64,000 nucleotides of DNA from SB25 sp050180705 (GTDB lineage Bacteria > Bacteroidota > Bacteroidia > Bacteroidales > Tenuifilaceae). The stretch spans positions 62,001-126,000 of the forward strand of contig JBFXDX010000013.1 in NCBI GenBank assembly GCA_050180705.1, in the 5' to 3' direction. The position numbers and the translations under genes were made by a program. Positions 40,849-50,268 of the stretch are shown here, in pieces (the first letter of the stretch is position 1; every line of letters begins with the position of its first letter). Under the pieces are notes generated by a model. That model was not told the DNA's origin and made no database searches. It saw nothing but the letters and a program-made list of their open reading frames with translations.

Positions 40849-43254
40849 TTAGAATTCGAGGATAACTCCAATGGTTGGTAGTATTGTTCCCGATCCATCG
40901 TTTTTAATTTTCTTTAGAACATATCGAGTAGGATCGGTAGGGTCAACAATGGGATTGCCATTTGAGTCGAGTTCTGTAATGTACGAGTCTTTTTTCTCGC
41001 CTTTGTAGTTATAGATATTCTGAATATCAACGTAAAGGTTCAGTGTCCAATTGTTGAAGTAGAACATTTTATCGACCCTAACATCCAGCTGATGAAATCC
41101 ATTTAGCCGAAGGGTGTTGAACTTGCTGTAATCCAAAACTGCCTGATTGTTGGTATTCCAAATATCAATTATTGCCGATTTCTCTAAATTGTATGGAGTG
41201 TAAGGTGTGCCACCAATATAGCGCCATTTAAATCCGGCATCCCATCCATGCTTGAAGGTTTTTGTGGCCGTGATTGATAGTAGGTGCTTATTGTCCCATG
41301 ATGTTGGAATGTATTCCGAGGTTGGTTTCAGATTCTCATCCATTTTGGATGCTTCGCTTCGTACAAGGGTGTAGGATATCAACGTGTTAAAACCAAATAG
41401 ATTCTTGTTACGGTACAGGAGTTCTACTCCGTAGGCTCTACCTTTTCCAACCGATTTTACGGGTTCATCGCCAAACGTTCCGTAGTCGGCTCCCTTGCTG
41501 GCAATAGAGACCGAATCGGTAAGCGATACGGGGTAGTTGTTGTACAGCTTAAGAAATCCCTCTATCGATAATCTGCTCGATTCATTGGGTAACCATTCAC
41601 CTCCAAATACAATATGATCGCTTTGAATAAACTTTAGCCCATTCGATTTATTTACCAGTTCACCGGCAGAATTGCCGTATCCTAGCGTTGTGTACGATGG
41701 TTGCTGGTAAAACCGCCCAACGTTAAAGTTTAGGTAGTAGTTCGGGGTTAACTCGTACGATGCCGAAAATCTTGGGCTTATTTGGTTGATGAGATTATTC
41801 ATCTGCTTGGAGTAATTATTTGCATCGGCACGAAGCCCCAACGATAGGGTTAGCCTCTTAAAGTAAGTATGGTTGATTTGTCCGAAAAAGCTCCACTTAA
41901 ACATCTCCATGTTTGTTTTGTATTCGTCGGGGAGGTAGGTTTCATCTATGTATTTGGCTCGGAAAGTGCTATTGTAGTAGCGGGCGTATTCCAGTCCAGG
42001 TCCAAAATTCAGATCGTAGCCATTTGTGAGTTTTAGTTGACGTTCGTAGCGGAATTTATTCTCGGCTTCCCACGATGTGTAATCCAGCAGTTTGGGATTC
42101 GACTCATCATTATCTTGATACTTATACTGTCGGTTATTAAGCATATTCCTGCTAGCGATAAATGTTTCGGAACCATTCTCCTTGAAATGCTTATACGAAA
42201 TGCCTAAGGTGTAATTCCATTGTGTGTTAATCGGTAAGTATCCTAAAATATAGCGTTGCGATTCGTCGGGATTTTTAAGGCCTGTATTCAATTCGTTATT
42301 ATCAATTGCACCGAGTCCAATAACGGTGAGTTCGTGCTTGTTGTCGAACTTAGTTTTTGTTTTAAACTGAAAATCGTTGTAGGTTGGGAGGAATGGAAGC
42401 CCCAATGCATCGAACAGGAATTGAAGGTACGATCTTCGAGCCGAGAATATGAACGATGTTTTCTTTCCAGCAGGGCCATCTAGCGTTAATGCCAAATCCG
42501 ATGCACCAACGGCAGTTTTTACCTTTAATTTGTCTTTGTTACCATCAATTTGTCTGAAATCAAGCACAGAACTCATTGCATTGCCGTAGTTGGCAGGAAA
42601 TGCCCCCGAGTAGAAGTTAACCTCGCGAACGAAATCGACATTTATAATTCCTGTTGGGCCACCCGATGCTCCTTGTGTGGCAAAGTGATTTAGGTTAGGA
42701 ATTTCAATGCCATCGAGGTAAAACCTGTTCTCGTTTGGGCCACCACCTCGAACAATAACATCATTTCGGTATGCTAGCGACGATGCAACACCTGGTAACG
42801 ATTGTATTACTCTGCTAATGTCTCGATTTCCCCCGGGATTTTTCTCAATCTCGTCAATTCCAATTCTGCGGAGCGATAATGGCGCGTCGTCGCTTCTCCT
42901 GAATGTAGACGCTTTAATGGTTACTCCTTCCAGTTCTATGGGCGTTTCTTCTACTGGCAAATCTATGTAGGAGATTTTTGAGTTGGTAACAAGTATTGCT
43001 TCGGAGATATAAGGTTTATAGCCAATTGCCGAAACTTGAAGTTCTATATAGCCAGGATTTATTCCTGTAAAAGAGTAATTCCCTTCCAGGTCGGAGGTAG
43101 TTCCTATTGTTGTGCCAAATATGATGATGTTGGCAAAAGGAATTGGCTCGCTACTTTGCTTGTTGAATACACGTCCCTTTACAGTTCCCGATGCTTGAGG
43201 AAAAACTAGTAAGGGTAGAAAAAGAAATAGTATAATGAGTTTATGCCCTTTCAT
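40849..43254 (-). CDS. TonB-dependent outer-membrane receptor
   Basis: 801-residue receptor with signal peptide (about 1-20). A carboxypeptidase-regulatory-like domain comes first (about 23-105; GRVFNKQSSEPIPFANIIIFG). The plug follows (about 115-225; NPGGNRDISRVIQSLPGV, VIVRGGGPNENRFYLDG), then a barrel ending in Phe after ILPTIGVIL. It lacks a SusD partner. No riboswitch was recognised in the short upstream region, so the cargo is unknown. Confidence 0.92.
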   Translation of the reverse strand: MKGHKLIILFLFLPLLVFPQASGTVKGRVFNKQSSEPIPFANIIIFGTTIGTTSDLEGNYSFTGINPGYIELQVSAIGYKPYISEAILVTNSKISYIDLPVEETPIELEGVTIKASTFRRSDDAPLSLRRIGIDEIEKNPGGNRDISRVIQSLPGVASSLAYRNDVIVRGGGPNENRFYLDGIEIPNLNHFATQGASGGPTGIINVDFVREVNFYSGAFPANYGNAMSSVLDFRQIDGNKDKLKVKTAVGASDLALTLDGPAGKKTSFIFSARRSYLQFLFDALGLPFLPTYNDFQFKTKTKFDNKHELTVIGLGAIDNNELNTGLKNPDESQRYILGYLPINTQWNYTLGISYKHFKENGSETFIASRNMLNNRQYKYQDNDESNPKLLDYTSWEAENKFRYERQLKLTNGYDLNFGPGLEYARYYNSTFRAKYIDETYLPDEYKTNMEMFKWSFFGQINHTYFKRLTLSLGLRADANNYSKQMNNLINQISPRFSASYELTPNYYLNFNVGRFYQQPSYTTLGYGNSAGELVNKSNGLKFIQSDHIVFGGEWLPNESSRLSIEGFLKLYNNYPVSLTDSVSIASKGADYGTFGDEPVKSVGKGRAYGVELLYRNKNLFGFNTLISYTLVRSEASKMDENLKPTSEYIPTSWDNKHLLSITATKTFKHGWDAGFKWRYIGGTPYTPYNLEKSAIIDIWNTNNQAVLDYSKFNTLRLNGFHQLDVRVDKMFYFNNWTLNLYVDIQNIYNYKGEKKDSYITELDSNGNPIVDPTDPTRYVLKKIKNDGSGTILPTIGVILEF

Positions 43255-43350
43255 GCTTTTAAATTTTACATGATAACAGCATAAATTACAACATGTTTAT
43301 TTTAATTACAAATAAAATAAACAAGACTAATGCTTGTACTAATTATATGG

Positions 43351-43587
43351 CTATTTCTTTTGATTTGTCTTCTTTGCCAAATCTTCCATAACTAAGATAT
43401 TCATGGAAGCGGTGTAGGCTTTTGACTTTATCATTAATTCCTTGAGATGCTCATCGGGGTTTTGCAATGATGGTTCAAGTTGCATCGTATTCGTATCACT
43501 CCATCGGAAATATAGCGGGGTTGATGAATAATCGACGCACCCTACGCTATCCATCGCAATGCGATAGCAGTATACACTATAGTTATC
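43351..43587 (-). pseudogene. Detached C-terminal tail of the LTA-synthase-like gene
   Basis: Reading on past the TAG at 43588-43590 in the same frame gives 11 codons, then an ATG at 43554 and 67 more codons to a stop. The joined tail (about 78 residues; YRIAMDSVGCVDYSSTPLYFRW, then a helical HLKELMIKSKAYTASMNILV) looks like the normal C terminus of the sulfatase-fold LTA synthase family. It has no start signal of its own that I trust. I treat it as the separated end of the upstream gene. Confidence 0.7.
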
Positions 43588-45399
43588 CTAGCTATCGTTC
43601 GATAGTAGATTATTACCAGAGTTTACGTACTTGGCATCGGAAAGTGATAGGTTAAACAGTGTTGGGAAAACATCTCTGTGCGAGCCAAATTTCTTGGTGT
43701 TAACATCGTTTTTGGGTTTGTAGGCATCGGGAACGTAGAGCAGGAATGGAACGGAGTATTTCATCAACAAATCCTTGTCGGTAAAGTCGAATATTTGGTG
43801 AATATTGTGGTCGCCAGTTGCAACAATAATGGTGTTTTTGCCTAGCGGCGAATTTCTGACCTTATTGATGAATTTTCCCAAACAATCATTGGCATATTGA
43901 TATGCCTTTAAGCTCTTTAGTGCAATCTCAGGTGTGGCTTTGAGTTTGCTCTTCATTTCATCGGTCAACTCTAGCGGGTAACCTTGATATGATTCAGGAA
44001 TATCGTATGGCGAGTGATGCGATATTGTCATCGCATAAATGAATTGAGGTTTCTTAGCGTTGCTAAGTATTTCAAAGGTTCTGTCGAACATGTTCTCGTC
44101 GTGAACACCCCATTCGCATCGTTTGGCATCGGGGTATTCTTTTAGCAGGTTGGGTTCAGCCTCAATAGTTTCGAAGTATTGTTTGTTGATGAACTTATCC
44201 ATGCTGCGCCATCCCATTTTTCCGCCAGTTATGAAGGTTGTTTGGTAGCCTTTTTCAACAAATGGCTTTGCCGACGATGATTCGAGCGTTACAGTTTGGT
44301 ACTTTGATTGCGATAGCGGACCTTGAGGGCTATTCACCATAATGCTTTCGAGTGAGAATATTGTACCATTGTACGATGATAGAAAGTTGCGGAACATGTA
44401 GCAGTCCTTAAGTTCGTTTTCGAGTGCCCCAAGTAGGTTTGTTTTGTCGGAGTGAAAGTTGAGGTAGCAGTTGCTCATGCTTTCCATCATCACAAATACT
44501 ACCGAAGGTGGATTTTGCTCCAAGAAATCGTTTTTTGCTGTTGTCGAAATTAATGAGGCAATACTTACTGTATCGCTGCTTATTGGTTTGCCTAGGTAGG
44601 TCGATATCGCCTCGCTTTCGGTTTTAAACTTGTACTGCTTAAGCATTTTCGGTATGTTGATATCAACCTTGTAGGTTTTTCTATCGGAGTAAGCAATTTT
44701 AAGTGCAAATACACCATTATTCGCTAATGTATTAACAAAAGTATTTTCCGAGAAAGTTGCATGTCGGCCATCGAGTGGAATAATTGCTAAGGTTCCACGC
44801 ATTCCTGCAAAGTAAACCCCAACGAAAACCAAAATGGCGAATGCCTGAATTAATACTCTGTTCGATAGTAATTTTGGAAATTCCTGATCCTTGGAAACCC
44901 AGCCACTTGCTTTATAGAGTAAGAATAGTGCAACAAATAGGCCTATAAGTATTGGGATTAATGGGAAATCGGTCCATATGGTTTTAAGCACAGCAAGCGT
45001 ATCATCCTCAAAAAATCCAAAGAATATTACGCTTATTCGGGAATTATAGAAACTAAAAAAGTAGTAATCGATAATCATCAAAAGTGCAAAAATGCTTAGG
45101 ATAATGAATCCGTATATATGAAATGTTTTACGAATTATTTTGAATCCTTTATTGCCGAAAAGTAACGTTAAAAATGATAGTAGAACCAACGGCAGTAATC
45201 CTATGGTGAGTACTTTTATATCGAATCTAATACCTATTCCAAATGCGCGTAAAACATCAACCTTGAAATTGCTGAGTTCTGCAAAATTCGCGTAGGTGAG
45301 TAGATATGCAATTCGGGATAGGAAAAAGAGAAGAATACCAAAAGCAATAAAACCGACTAGCCAAGATATTGATTTTACAAAGTAATTATAGTTTTTCAT
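43588..45399 (-). CDS. LTA synthase/sulfatase-family membrane protein, truncated by amber codon
   Basis: 603-residue product with five N-terminal membrane helices (about 10-190) and an extracytoplasmic alkaline-phosphatase-fold domain. Recognisable sites are VVFVMMESMSNCY (metal/nucleophile region, about 308-320; the family Thr/Ser nucleophile follows), TFITGGKMGWRSMD, WGVHDENMFDRTF, YAMTISHHSPYDIP and TIIVATGDHNIHQIFD. Bacteroidota members transfer phosphoglycerol- or phosphoethanolamine-like groups to envelope glycans or lipids; the substrate here is unknown. The frame ends at a TAG just after GSHRDVFPTLFNLSLSD and continues, in frame, with family-like sequence for 78 more codons. The catalytic domain is complete, so the product may still work. 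Confidence 0.85.
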   Translation of the reverse strand: MKNYNYFVKSISWLVGFIAFGILLFFLSRIAYLLTYANFAELSNFKVDVLRAFGIGIRFDIKVLTIGLLPLVLLSFLTLLFGNKGFKIIRKTFHIYGFIILSIFALLMIIDYYFFSFYNSRISVIFFGFFEDDTLAVLKTIWTDFPLIPILIGLFVALFLLYKASGWVSKDQEFPKLLSNRVLIQAFAILVFVGVYFAGMRGTLAIIPLDGRHATFSENTFVNTLANNGVFALKIAYSDRKTYKVDINIPKMLKQYKFKTESEAISTYLGKPISSDTVSIASLISTTAKNDFLEQNPPSVVFVMMESMSNCYLNFHSDKTNLLGALENELKDCYMFRNFLSSYNGTIFSLESIMVNSPQGPLSQSKYQTVTLESSSAKPFVEKGYQTTFITGGKMGWRSMDKFINKQYFETIEAEPNLLKEYPDAKRCEWGVHDENMFDRTFEILSNAKKPQFIYAMTISHHSPYDIPESYQGYPLELTDEMKSKLKATPEIALKSLKAYQYANDCLGKFINKVRNSPLGKNTIIVATGDHNIHQIFDFTDKDLLMKYSVPFLLYVPDAYKPKNDVNTKKFGSHRDVFPTLFNLSLSDAKYVNSGNNLLSNDS

Positions 45400-45423
45400 T
45401 TTATAGGATTTGTACCAAGTGAC

Positions 45424-46218
45424 TTATAGTTTTTTCTGAAATTCGAATGCAAAATTAACTTTTTGTTTTACATCTGCTACTTGCAGGTTGGAATGGCTGA
45501 AAAAAGCAAGGTATTCAATGTTCTTTTCCTTACTGTAAATGGGCGAATGGCTTAATGCGCTGAGGCTATAACCTAACTTGCCAAAGGCTTCGGCAACCCT
45601 ATTTATAACATCTACATGAACCTTTGGATTTTTAACTAGTCCGTTTTTGCCAACAAATACACGTCCCGCTTCGAACTGCGGTTTTATCAGCAGCATCATA
45701 GCACCGTTAGGAGTCAGGAACTTTGGTAGGAATGGGGCAACCATGGTTAATGAGATAAACGATAGGTCGGCAACAATAAAGTCGACTTTTCTGGGAATTG
45801 CCGATTCTTCAAGTGTTCTAATATCACATTCTTCCATCGAGCACACTTGCTGATTGATTTTTAAGGATGAGTCAAGTTGATTTGTTCCAACATCCACTGC
45901 CCAAACAAAGGCAGCGCCGTGCTGTAGCGCACAGTGAGTAAAGCCACCCGTTGATGCGCCAACATCTAAAATGTATTTATCCTTAAAACCGAGGTTGAAG
46001 TCGACGATTGCTTTTTCGAGCTTTAATCCCCCACGGCCCACAAATGGCATTGCCTCTGCTGCGTTGAATTCAACATTGGCATTATCGTCTACGTTAAATG
46101 ATGGTTTTGTAATTACTGTACCATTTACAGAGACCAAACCCTTTTGTATGCTATCCTTCGCTTTCTCCCGCGATTGGGCAAGTCCTTTCTCTACAAGGTA
46201 TATGTCAAGACGCTTCAT
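45424..46218 (-). CDS. tlyA: TlyA-family rRNA 2'-O-methyltransferase
   Basis: 264 residues from the ATG at 46218 (MKRLDIYLVEKGLAQSR). An S4 RNA-binding domain (about 1-60) is followed by an FtsJ-type methyltransferase with SAM loop LDVGASTGGFTHCAL (about 85-99), VDVGTNQLD, and IVADLSFISL in place of the usual DxxF. TlyA methylates ribosomal cytidines and sets capreomycin sensitivity in mycobacteria; haemolysin activity is not its primary role. Its start overlaps the HEAT-like gene by 14 bases. A further upstream ATG at 46278 would add 20 unlike residues. Confidence 0.9.
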   Translation of the reverse strand: MKRLDIYLVEKGLAQSREKAKDSIQKGLVSVNGTVITKPSFNVDDNANVEFNAAEAMPFVGRGGLKLEKAIVDFNLGFKDKYILDVGASTGGFTHCALQHGAAFVWAVDVGTNQLDSSLKINQQVCSMEECDIRTLEESAIPRKVDFIVADLSFISLTMVAPFLPKFLTPNGAMMLLIKPQFEAGRVFVGKNGLVKNPKVHVDVINRVAEAFGKLGYSLSALSHSPIYSKEKNIEYLAFFSHSNLQVADVKQKVNFAFEFQKKL

Positions 46219-46774
46219 AGTTCGATAGTTGAGCAAGAATCTTTTTCGATTTAGATGAAATTCCGGGCGATGCATCAATCATATTGAGCCTGATAACATG
46301 AGGCAACTCCTCCTTAATCCAAGTATTGCTGGGAGCAAGATACACTAGAATATCCATGCAGTATGCCTTTACAGCGATTGGAGTTTTGAGATTAAGCAAC
46401 CATTCGAAGCATACCTCAATAAGCAACTCTATACTATTGTTGTTCTTTTTAGTGGCAATAATATTTTTAACCGCTCCACTTTCCAACGAGCATTTCGCTA
46501 TTTTTGAGAAATGCCTTTGAACAGAGGGATTCTTTGTCTCTGGCATTCTATTTACGATAGAAACAAAATATTTTTTTAGGAGTTCAGGCTTGTCGATAAT
46601 TATGTGTTCGAGAACCCATGCGGCATGAAAGCCCAATGTATTGTCAGCGTTAGAGCATAGGTCTATTAGAGTGTCAATGCCTTTAGGATTTTTCGAAAAA
46701 ATTTCGGTCATATAGAGTACATCATTTTTCCGAAGTGAATATCTTAGCCGCTCTAATATTTTGCTCTCGTCCAT
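46205..46774 (-). CDS. HEAT-like alpha-helical protein
   Basis: 189-residue cytosolic protein from the ATG at 46774 (MDESKILERLRYSL), made of paired amphipathic helices resembling HEAT/ARM repeats (TLGFHAAWVLEHIII; PIAVKAYCMDILVYLA). In Bacteroidota genomes such proteins are sometimes mislabelled adenylosuccinate lyase, but no lyase motif is present. Function unknown. It overlaps tlyA by 14 bases and is divergent from the DUF4213 gene with only 31 bases between starts. Confidence 0.6.
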   Translation of the reverse strand: MDESKILERLRYSLRKNDVLYMTEIFSKNPKGIDTLIDLCSNADNTLGFHAAWVLEHIIIDKPELLKKYFVSIVNRMPETKNPSVQRHFSKIAKCSLESGAVKNIIATKKNNNSIELLIEVCFEWLLNLKTPIAVKAYCMDILVYLAPSNTWIKEELPHVIRLNMIDASPGISSKSKKILAQLSNYEAS

Positions 46775-46792
46775 GTAAAATCTAATTTTCAC

Positions 46793-46800
46793 CAAAAATA
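46793..46800 (-). promoter_or_regulatory. Candidate -7 element of the HEAT-like/tlyA unit
   Basis: Reverse strand reads TATTTTTG, matching TAnnTTTG, 18 bases upstream of the ATG at 46774, within the 31-base divergent gap. Confidence 0.35.
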
Positions 46801-46805
46801 ATATC

Positions 46806-47525
46806 ATGAAGTGTAATAACGATATTCTTAAAACCCTTTTTGAAAAGATTCATCAAAATAAGAAAGCAGAGCTAAGCTATATTCTCGGTGCAAAGTATGT
46901 TGCAGTAACCAATAGTGCTGGACACATTGGCGTATGTGCCACTTTAGGGAATGAGATTGATGGTTTCGATATAGATAACCTAAACTTTGATTGTACCGAG
47001 GATCGAATTGTAATAAATGCCTTGGTTAATTCTTACATAAACTATAGTACTCGGTTCGATGGTGGTGGAGATATTTTCAGTATTATAAATTTTGACAAGT
47101 ATTCCAGCATAGTAATGATTGGATATTTTGGCCCATTGGTGAATAAGTTTATGGGAAAGAATATTGCATTAAATATTTTCGACTTGGATCAGCGCGAAGT
47201 TCCAGTACTACCAATGGAGCAGCAGGCGGAATACTTGAGTAAGGCCGATTGTGTTATACTTACATCAACAAGTATCTCGAATAATACTTTCGAGGGAATT
47301 GTAAGAAATACTCCTTCGTCTTCCGATATCTTTTTACTTGGCCCGTCAACGCCCATGGACGATGCGTTGTTTGAGTATCCAAATGTTAAAGGACTATTCG
47401 GTTCGGTATTTAAGCCATTCGATGAAAATACATTGAAAATAATTGCAGATGGTGGTGGAACTTGTCTGTTTAAGCAGTATATGGAGAAAATTTATAAGAT
47501 GCGTGATGATTGCGGTAAGAGTTAA
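46806..47525 (+). CDS. DUF4213/DUF364 (putative heavy-metal chelation) protein
   Basis: 239-residue soluble protein. The N-terminal part (about 20-90; YVAVTNSAGHIGVCATLG) matches the DUF4213 fold. The C-terminal Rossmann-like half (about 100-239) matches DUF364, which Pfam describes as putative heavy-metal chelation (IVMIGYFGPLV, LPMEQQAEYLSKADCVILTSTSISNNTFE, LLGPSTPMDDALFEY). Members often lie beside metal or molybdate/tungstate transporters; here the Wtp genes are about 26 kb away. The biochemical function is unknown. Confidence 0.8.
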   Translation: MKCNNDILKTLFEKIHQNKKAELSYILGAKYVAVTNSAGHIGVCATLGNEIDGFDIDNLNFDCTEDRIVINALVNSYINYSTRFDGGGDIFSIINFDKYSSIVMIGYFGPLVNKFMGKNIALNIFDLDQREVPVLPMEQQAEYLSKADCVILTSTSISNNTFEGIVRNTPSSSDIFLLGPSTPMDDALFEYPNVKGLFGSVFKPFDENTLKIIADGGGTCLFKQYMEKIYKMRDDCGKS

Positions 47526-47591
47526 TAAGTAGATAAAAATATTCGTTATTGTACACTGACTCTTTTTATTACAGTACTCTGGCTGTGGTTG

Positions 47592-47706
47592 GCATTGATA
47601 CACTAGATCCATGCATCCTGATACGCCCGATTCAGACACTCTGATACGCTCGATTCAGACATCCTGATACGCTCGATTCTGATATTCTGATACGAATGCT
47701 TCAGAG
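47592..47706. repeat. 23-bp tandem array, five units
   Basis: Five consecutive units of exactly 23 bases with core CTGATACGCTCGATTCAGA. The first and last are the most diverged. The core is an imperfect palindrome (TCTGA/TCAGA arms with inner CG/CG). It lies between the DUF4213 gene and the terminator shared with the M3 peptidase. Period matches the arrays at 39439 and 39702 but the sequence differs. Confidence 0.88.
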
Positions 47707-47771
47707 AGGCTGAATGAGTTTTTTTCGAAAGTTTTTTAAGGTGAAATTCCGGTTTAATTTTATGTAATACG

Positions 47772-47804
47772 AAAAGAGCGAAACTTAAAGTTTCGCTCTT
47801 TTTT
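47772..47804. terminator. Bidirectional terminator
   Basis: AAAAGAGCGAAAC pairs perfectly with GTTTCGCTCTTTT around TTAAA, with T-runs on both strands. It serves the M3 peptidase gene (minus) and could stop transcripts from the DUF4213 gene (plus). Confidence 0.92.
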
Positions 47805-47808
47805 ATAT

Positions 47809-49923
47809 TTAGTTTAATCCTCTGTTCTTAAGTAGTGGTTCAATGCTGGGCTCTTTACCGCGGAAATCGGTGTAAAGTTCCATCGCATCTTTCGATCCAC
47901 CTTTTTCGAGTACACAGGTGCGGAATTTGTTGGCAATTTCCTTGTTGAAAATATCGCCACTTTCAACATAAGCCTCAAAAGCGTCGGCGTCTAACACCTC
48001 AGCCCAGATGTATGAATAGTAACCGCTTGAGTATCCCATAACATCACCAAAAATGTGATTGAAATAAGTTGTACGATAACGAGGCCATATTTCAGGAATC
48101 AATCCAACTTTGTCCATCGATGCTTTCTCGAAAGCAACGATATCGGAGATTTTTGCCTTGTCGGCTGTCAATGTATGGTAATCCATATCAAGAATTGATG
48201 CTGCTAAGAATTCTGTGGTTGCAAATCCTTGGTTGAAATGACCGCTCTTGTCAATCTTAGCAATTAGCTCGTCGGGCATTGGTTCGCCAGTTTGATAATG
48301 CTTAGCATATTCTTTTAGATATAAAGGATTGCTAGCCCAGTGCTCCATGATTTGACTAGGAAGTTCAACGAAATCTTGAGGAACTCCTTGTAATCCATTG
48401 TATTTTACTTTTGTGAATAATCCATGTAGAGCGTGTCCAAATTCATGGAAGAAGGTCTCTGCTTCATCGAAACTTAGCAACGAAGGTGTGTTTTCTGTTG
48501 GTTTTGTGAAGTTGCATACAATTGATACGATAGGAGTTTGGATTGTTCCATCTGCTTTTGCCTTGTACTCCTGGAATCCGGTACACCAAGCACCTACAGT
48601 CTTGCTTTCGCGTGGGAAGAAGTCTAAGTATAGAATACCAAGGTGTTTTCCATCAGCCTCAAGTACTTCGTAAACTTCTGCATCGGGATGGTAAACTGGT
48701 ACATCGGTTAGTTTTTTGTACTTTAAACCGTATAATTTTTCGGTTAAGTTGAAAACTCCCTTCTTAACACCTTCGAGCGAAAGGTATGGGCGAAGCATTT
48801 CTTCGTCTAGGTTAAATTTTGCTTTACGTACTTTTTCGGCGTAGAACCACCAATCGGCAGCACTTAGTTTGAATTTGCCACCTTCGGCGTTAATCATTTT
48901 TTGCATTTCGCTACGTTCGGCTTTGGCAACATTTAATGCAGGAGTCCAAAGTTTATTCAGCAAGTCGTAAACATTCTCAGGGACTTTAGCCATATTAACA
49001 TCGAGTACGAAATGAGCATGGGTTGGATAGCCAAGAATTTGAGCCTTTTGTTGACGTAGATCTACAATTTTCTTGATTACTTCCTTATTATCGTTGGCGT
49101 TGTCGTTATTGCCTCGCATATAGTAGCCGTAGTATAGTTTCTCGCGTAAATCGCGGTTGGTCGAATAGGTTAGGAATGGAAGCATACTTGGCTTTTGAAC
49201 TGTATAAACCCATTTGCCTTCAAGTCCCATATCCTTAGCATCGGATGCACCCATTGCAATAACAGATTCAGGTAATCCGGCCAGATCTTCCTTGTCTTCA
49301 ATAACAATTTTATAGTTGTTGGTTTCTGCAAGGAGATTCTCTCCGAACTGAAGTGCAAGTAATGATAGTTCTTGGTTAACTTTGCGAAGTTTTTCTTGAT
49401 CTTCGGCATTAAGATTTGCACCTCCGCGAACGAATCCTTTGTATATTTTTTCGATTAGTCGTTTTTGCTCTGGAGTGTAGTTTGCTTCGCCCATTTTATC
49501 GTAAACTGCTTTAACTCGCTCGAATAGCTTTGCGTTCATGCTAATGTCGTCGCGATGTTTCGATAAGATTGGAGATACTTTTTTGATAACCTCCTGAAGC
49601 GAATCGGTTCTGTTTGCCTCTTTGATATTTTCCATTACAATAACAACTCTTTGTAGAAGTTCGCCACTGTTATCCAATGGAATAATAGTATTCTCGAAGG
49701 TTGGTGCTTCGGTGTTAGATGTAATGGCATCAATTTCGGCCAAGTTCTCTTTTATTCCTTCCAGTATAGCCGGCTCATAGTGCACGGGTTTAATTTTATC
49801 GAAAGGAGGAACTCCGAATGGAGTATTGTAAGGCTGTAGGAAAGGATTCTCAGCCTTTTTCTCACAAGAAACCATAAGGCTTGTTGTAATTAGGGTTAGT
49901 AAAATCAAACTGTATTTTCTCAT
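47809..49923 (-). CDS. dcp: M3 family peptidyl-dipeptidase (Dcp-type), lipoprotein
   Basis: Zinc metallopeptidase of 704 residues. An N-terminal lipobox (LMVSC, about residue 20) predicts an exported, membrane-anchored form, unlike cytosolic oligopeptidase A. The M3 zinc site is AETFFHEFGHALHGLFT (about 484-500) with the following Glu-bearing helix FVELPSQIMEHWAS. C-terminal DADAFEAY and IFNKEIANKFR segments match Dcp. It removes dipeptides from short peptides in the periplasm and would complement the secreted M1 aminopeptidase. Confidence 0.93.
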   Translation of the reverse strand: MRKYSLILLTLITTSLMVSCEKKAENPFLQPYNTPFGVPPFDKIKPVHYEPAILEGIKENLAEIDAITSNTEAPTFENTIIPLDNSGELLQRVVIVMENIKEANRTDSLQEVIKKVSPILSKHRDDISMNAKLFERVKAVYDKMGEANYTPEQKRLIEKIYKGFVRGGANLNAEDQEKLRKVNQELSLLALQFGENLLAETNNYKIVIEDKEDLAGLPESVIAMGASDAKDMGLEGKWVYTVQKPSMLPFLTYSTNRDLREKLYYGYYMRGNNDNANDNKEVIKKIVDLRQQKAQILGYPTHAHFVLDVNMAKVPENVYDLLNKLWTPALNVAKAERSEMQKMINAEGGKFKLSAADWWFYAEKVRKAKFNLDEEMLRPYLSLEGVKKGVFNLTEKLYGLKYKKLTDVPVYHPDAEVYEVLEADGKHLGILYLDFFPRESKTVGAWCTGFQEYKAKADGTIQTPIVSIVCNFTKPTENTPSLLSFDEAETFFHEFGHALHGLFTKVKYNGLQGVPQDFVELPSQIMEHWASNPLYLKEYAKHYQTGEPMPDELIAKIDKSGHFNQGFATTEFLAASILDMDYHTLTADKAKISDIVAFEKASMDKVGLIPEIWPRYRTTYFNHIFGDVMGYSSGYYSYIWAEVLDADAFEAYVESGDIFNKEIANKFRTCVLEKGGSKDAMELYTDFRGKEPSIEPLLKNRGLN

Positions 49924-50268
49924 TTTGTTATAGTTTGGGTGTTTAGATGTTGATTGTCTTGATAATTAAACTTGAAAAAGGCAAAAAGGTTTAAAATTAA
50001 AAGCGTTTGCAAGTTACAAAATGAAATTAGATTTCATAAAAAGAATCATAGATGGTTAAAATCCGAAGATTTTTAGTTGTTTAGCATTTTGATCTTGGAG
50101 ATCTTTGTAATTATAATTATCTGTGTTTGATGGAATCTGAATGTGATGTAAAAAAGCAGAATGAAGAATAGTTTAACTATCATTTCTTGTAGATGATATG
50201 TGTCTGAATTTTTAGTTCCTTGCTTGTTTTCAATGTATTGATGTTTTTTACTTAATGATTATTTACGA
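49924..50268. other. Intergenic region, nothing recognised
   Basis: About 345 AT-rich bases between the divergent M3 peptidase and the uncharacterised gene at 50269. No clear promoter box, repeat or RNA structure was found. Confidence 0.45.

Noticed and set aside
43351..43554. Independent 67-residue gene on the minus strand
   Set aside because: It is in frame with the upstream LTA-synthase-like gene across a single TAG and reads as that family's C terminus.
46205..46774. Adenylosuccinate lyase label sometimes given to such proteins
   Set aside because: It is far too short and lacks the lyase signature; it is an all-helical HEAT-like protein.
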